Shown here piece after piece: positions 63,488 through 64,000 of a stretch of 64,000 bases of DNA (positions are counted from its first letter, which is position 1; each line of letters starts with the position of its first letter). The stretch spans positions 2,914,001 through 2,978,000 of the forward strand of contig NZ_CP090977.1 of NCBI RefSeq assembly GCF_021513255.1, given 5' to 3'. Made by a program: the position numbers and the translations under genes. A model generated the notes under the pieces. The model was not told the DNA's origin and searched no databases. It worked only from the letters and a program-made list of their open reading frames with translations. Source of the stretch: Planococcus sp. 107-1. Lineage in GTDB: Bacteria > Bacillota > Bacilli > Bacillales_A > Planococcaceae.

Positions 63488-63969
63488 CATTGGGTTTTTG
63501 GTGTTTTAGCACGCATTTTCCGGTATTCTCTTCGAGCAGGAGCCGTTTCAAAGAAAAGCTTCTCGCCTTCAGATTCCGGAATGACAGCCGGTACTGGAGT
63601 CGGTTTTCCATCATCGCCCATGGCTACTAAAGTCAGGAACGATTCGGTCGTCAGTTTTTCCTCGCCAGTCTGCAAATTCTGTGATTTAACACGGACATAT
63701 ACTTCCATAGAAGTCCGTCCAGTAGAAGTCACATTGGCTTCCAATTCCAATACATCTCCAACATGGGCAGAAGATAAAAAGTCGACAGAGTCAATTGAAG
63801 CTGTAACGACCACTTGGCGGCTCGAATGCTTCATCGCTGCGATTCCCGCAATTTCATCAATATAGGCTAATACTTTTCCTCCAAAGATCGAATCCATATG
63901 ATTCGTATCCGGCGGCAATACCAGCTTCGTTTGGATCGTTCTTGATTCTTTCATTGGTTTTGCTTCCAT
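63487..63969 (-). CDS. Acyl-CoA thioesterase (hotdog fold, YkhA-like)
   Basis: A 160-residue hotdog thioesterase. TNHMDSIFGGKVLAYIDEIAGIAAMKHSSR (in shorter pieces NHMDSIFGGKVLAYIDE) is the conserved helix and catalytic region, followed by VDFLSSAHVGDVLELEANVT. YkhA-type enzymes hydrolyse acyl-CoA esters. GAAAGGAATG precedes the ATG. Confidence 0.9.
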   Translation of the reverse strand: MEAKPMKESRTIQTKLVLPPDTNHMDSIFGGKVLAYIDEIAGIAAMKHSSRQVVVTASIDSVDFLSSAHVGDVLELEANVTSTGRTSMEVYVRVKSQNLQTGEEKLTTESFLTLVAMGDDGKPTPVPAVIPESEGEKLFFETAPARREYRKMRAKTPKTQ

Positions 63970-64000
63970 TTTCTACATTCCTTTCGATGATTCTATCGGT

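Noticed and set aside
1-64000. CRISPR array, tRNA or rRNA genes, prophage or IS element
   Set aside because: I saw no regularly spaced repeats, no cloverleaf or 16S/23S consensus, and no transposase, integrase or phage structural protein.

Overview
The window looks like chromosome of a low-to-moderate GC Gram-positive of the Bacillales, most likely Planococcaceae (Planococcus or a close relative). Supporting signs are strong AAGGAGG-type ribosome sites, frequent TTG/GTG starts, Bacillus-type T-box and FMN riboswitches, sigma-B-like promoters (GTTTAT-13-GGGAAT type), a stand-alone bacterial NO synthase, a csbB-gtcA-yfhO type envelope glycosylation set and the yceC-H type Ter cluster. I see no rRNA, tRNA, CRISPR, prophage or complete insertion sequence.

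Layout. 1-5.1 kb: end of a dicarboxylate symporter, a TetR regulator beside an acyl-CoA dehydrogenase, yebC and nos. 5.1-9.1 kb: a HAD phosphatase and a T-box-controlled aminotransferase-serA operon for serine synthesis. 9.2-18.3 kb: a nine-gene minus-strand Ter stress operon (TerD-TerD-CitE-like lyase-PRTase/TRSP-StiP PRTase/PELOTA-HAD-YceG-TelA-TerD) driven from a promoter at about 18.3 kb. 18.5-22.5 kb: polyprenyl-phosphate sugar transferase, GtrA flippase and YfhO. 22.6-28.5 kb: a stress and oxidant island (degenerate Cu/Zn SOD lipoprotein, SDR, Mn catalase, OhrB, DJ-1/PfpI protein, small proteins) with four sigma-B-like promoters. 28.5-32.9 kb: HtrA protease, PrsA-like foldase and a two-component system. 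33-37.2 kb: GTPase, LTA-synthase-like protein, phosphatase, YetF. 37.3-39.7 kb: FMN riboswitch with ribE-ribB-ribH, lacking ribD and a RibA domain. 39.7-47.2 kb: small zinc protein, acetyltransferase, phosphoesterase, a GntR-controlled ABC transporter operon, MgtC, MsrA. 47.3-56.9 kb: DacC, methyltransferase, CtaG/DUF2243, topoisomerase III, OsmC, PfkB kinase. 57-64 kb: acetyltransferases, mtnU/mtnE, signal peptidase, acetamidase, SEC-C protein and a thioesterase, with a small cluster of DnaA-box-like sites.

Sequence quality matters here. Seven conserved genes (yebC, nos, a terD, yfhO twice, Mn catalase, topB, yetF) are each broken by a single-base length change, nearly all in homopolymer runs. 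Restoring one base in each gives proteins of the normal family length. The likeliest explanation is assembly or sequencing indels rather than eight natural mutations, so these genes are annotated over their full reconstructed span.

The most system-like feature is the Ter operon. It couples TerD/TelA stress proteins with a lyase, two phosphoribosyltransferase-fold proteins, a phosphatase and a PELOTA RNA-binding domain, which suggests synthesis of a nucleoside-like metabolite. Its chemistry is, as far as I know, not established.
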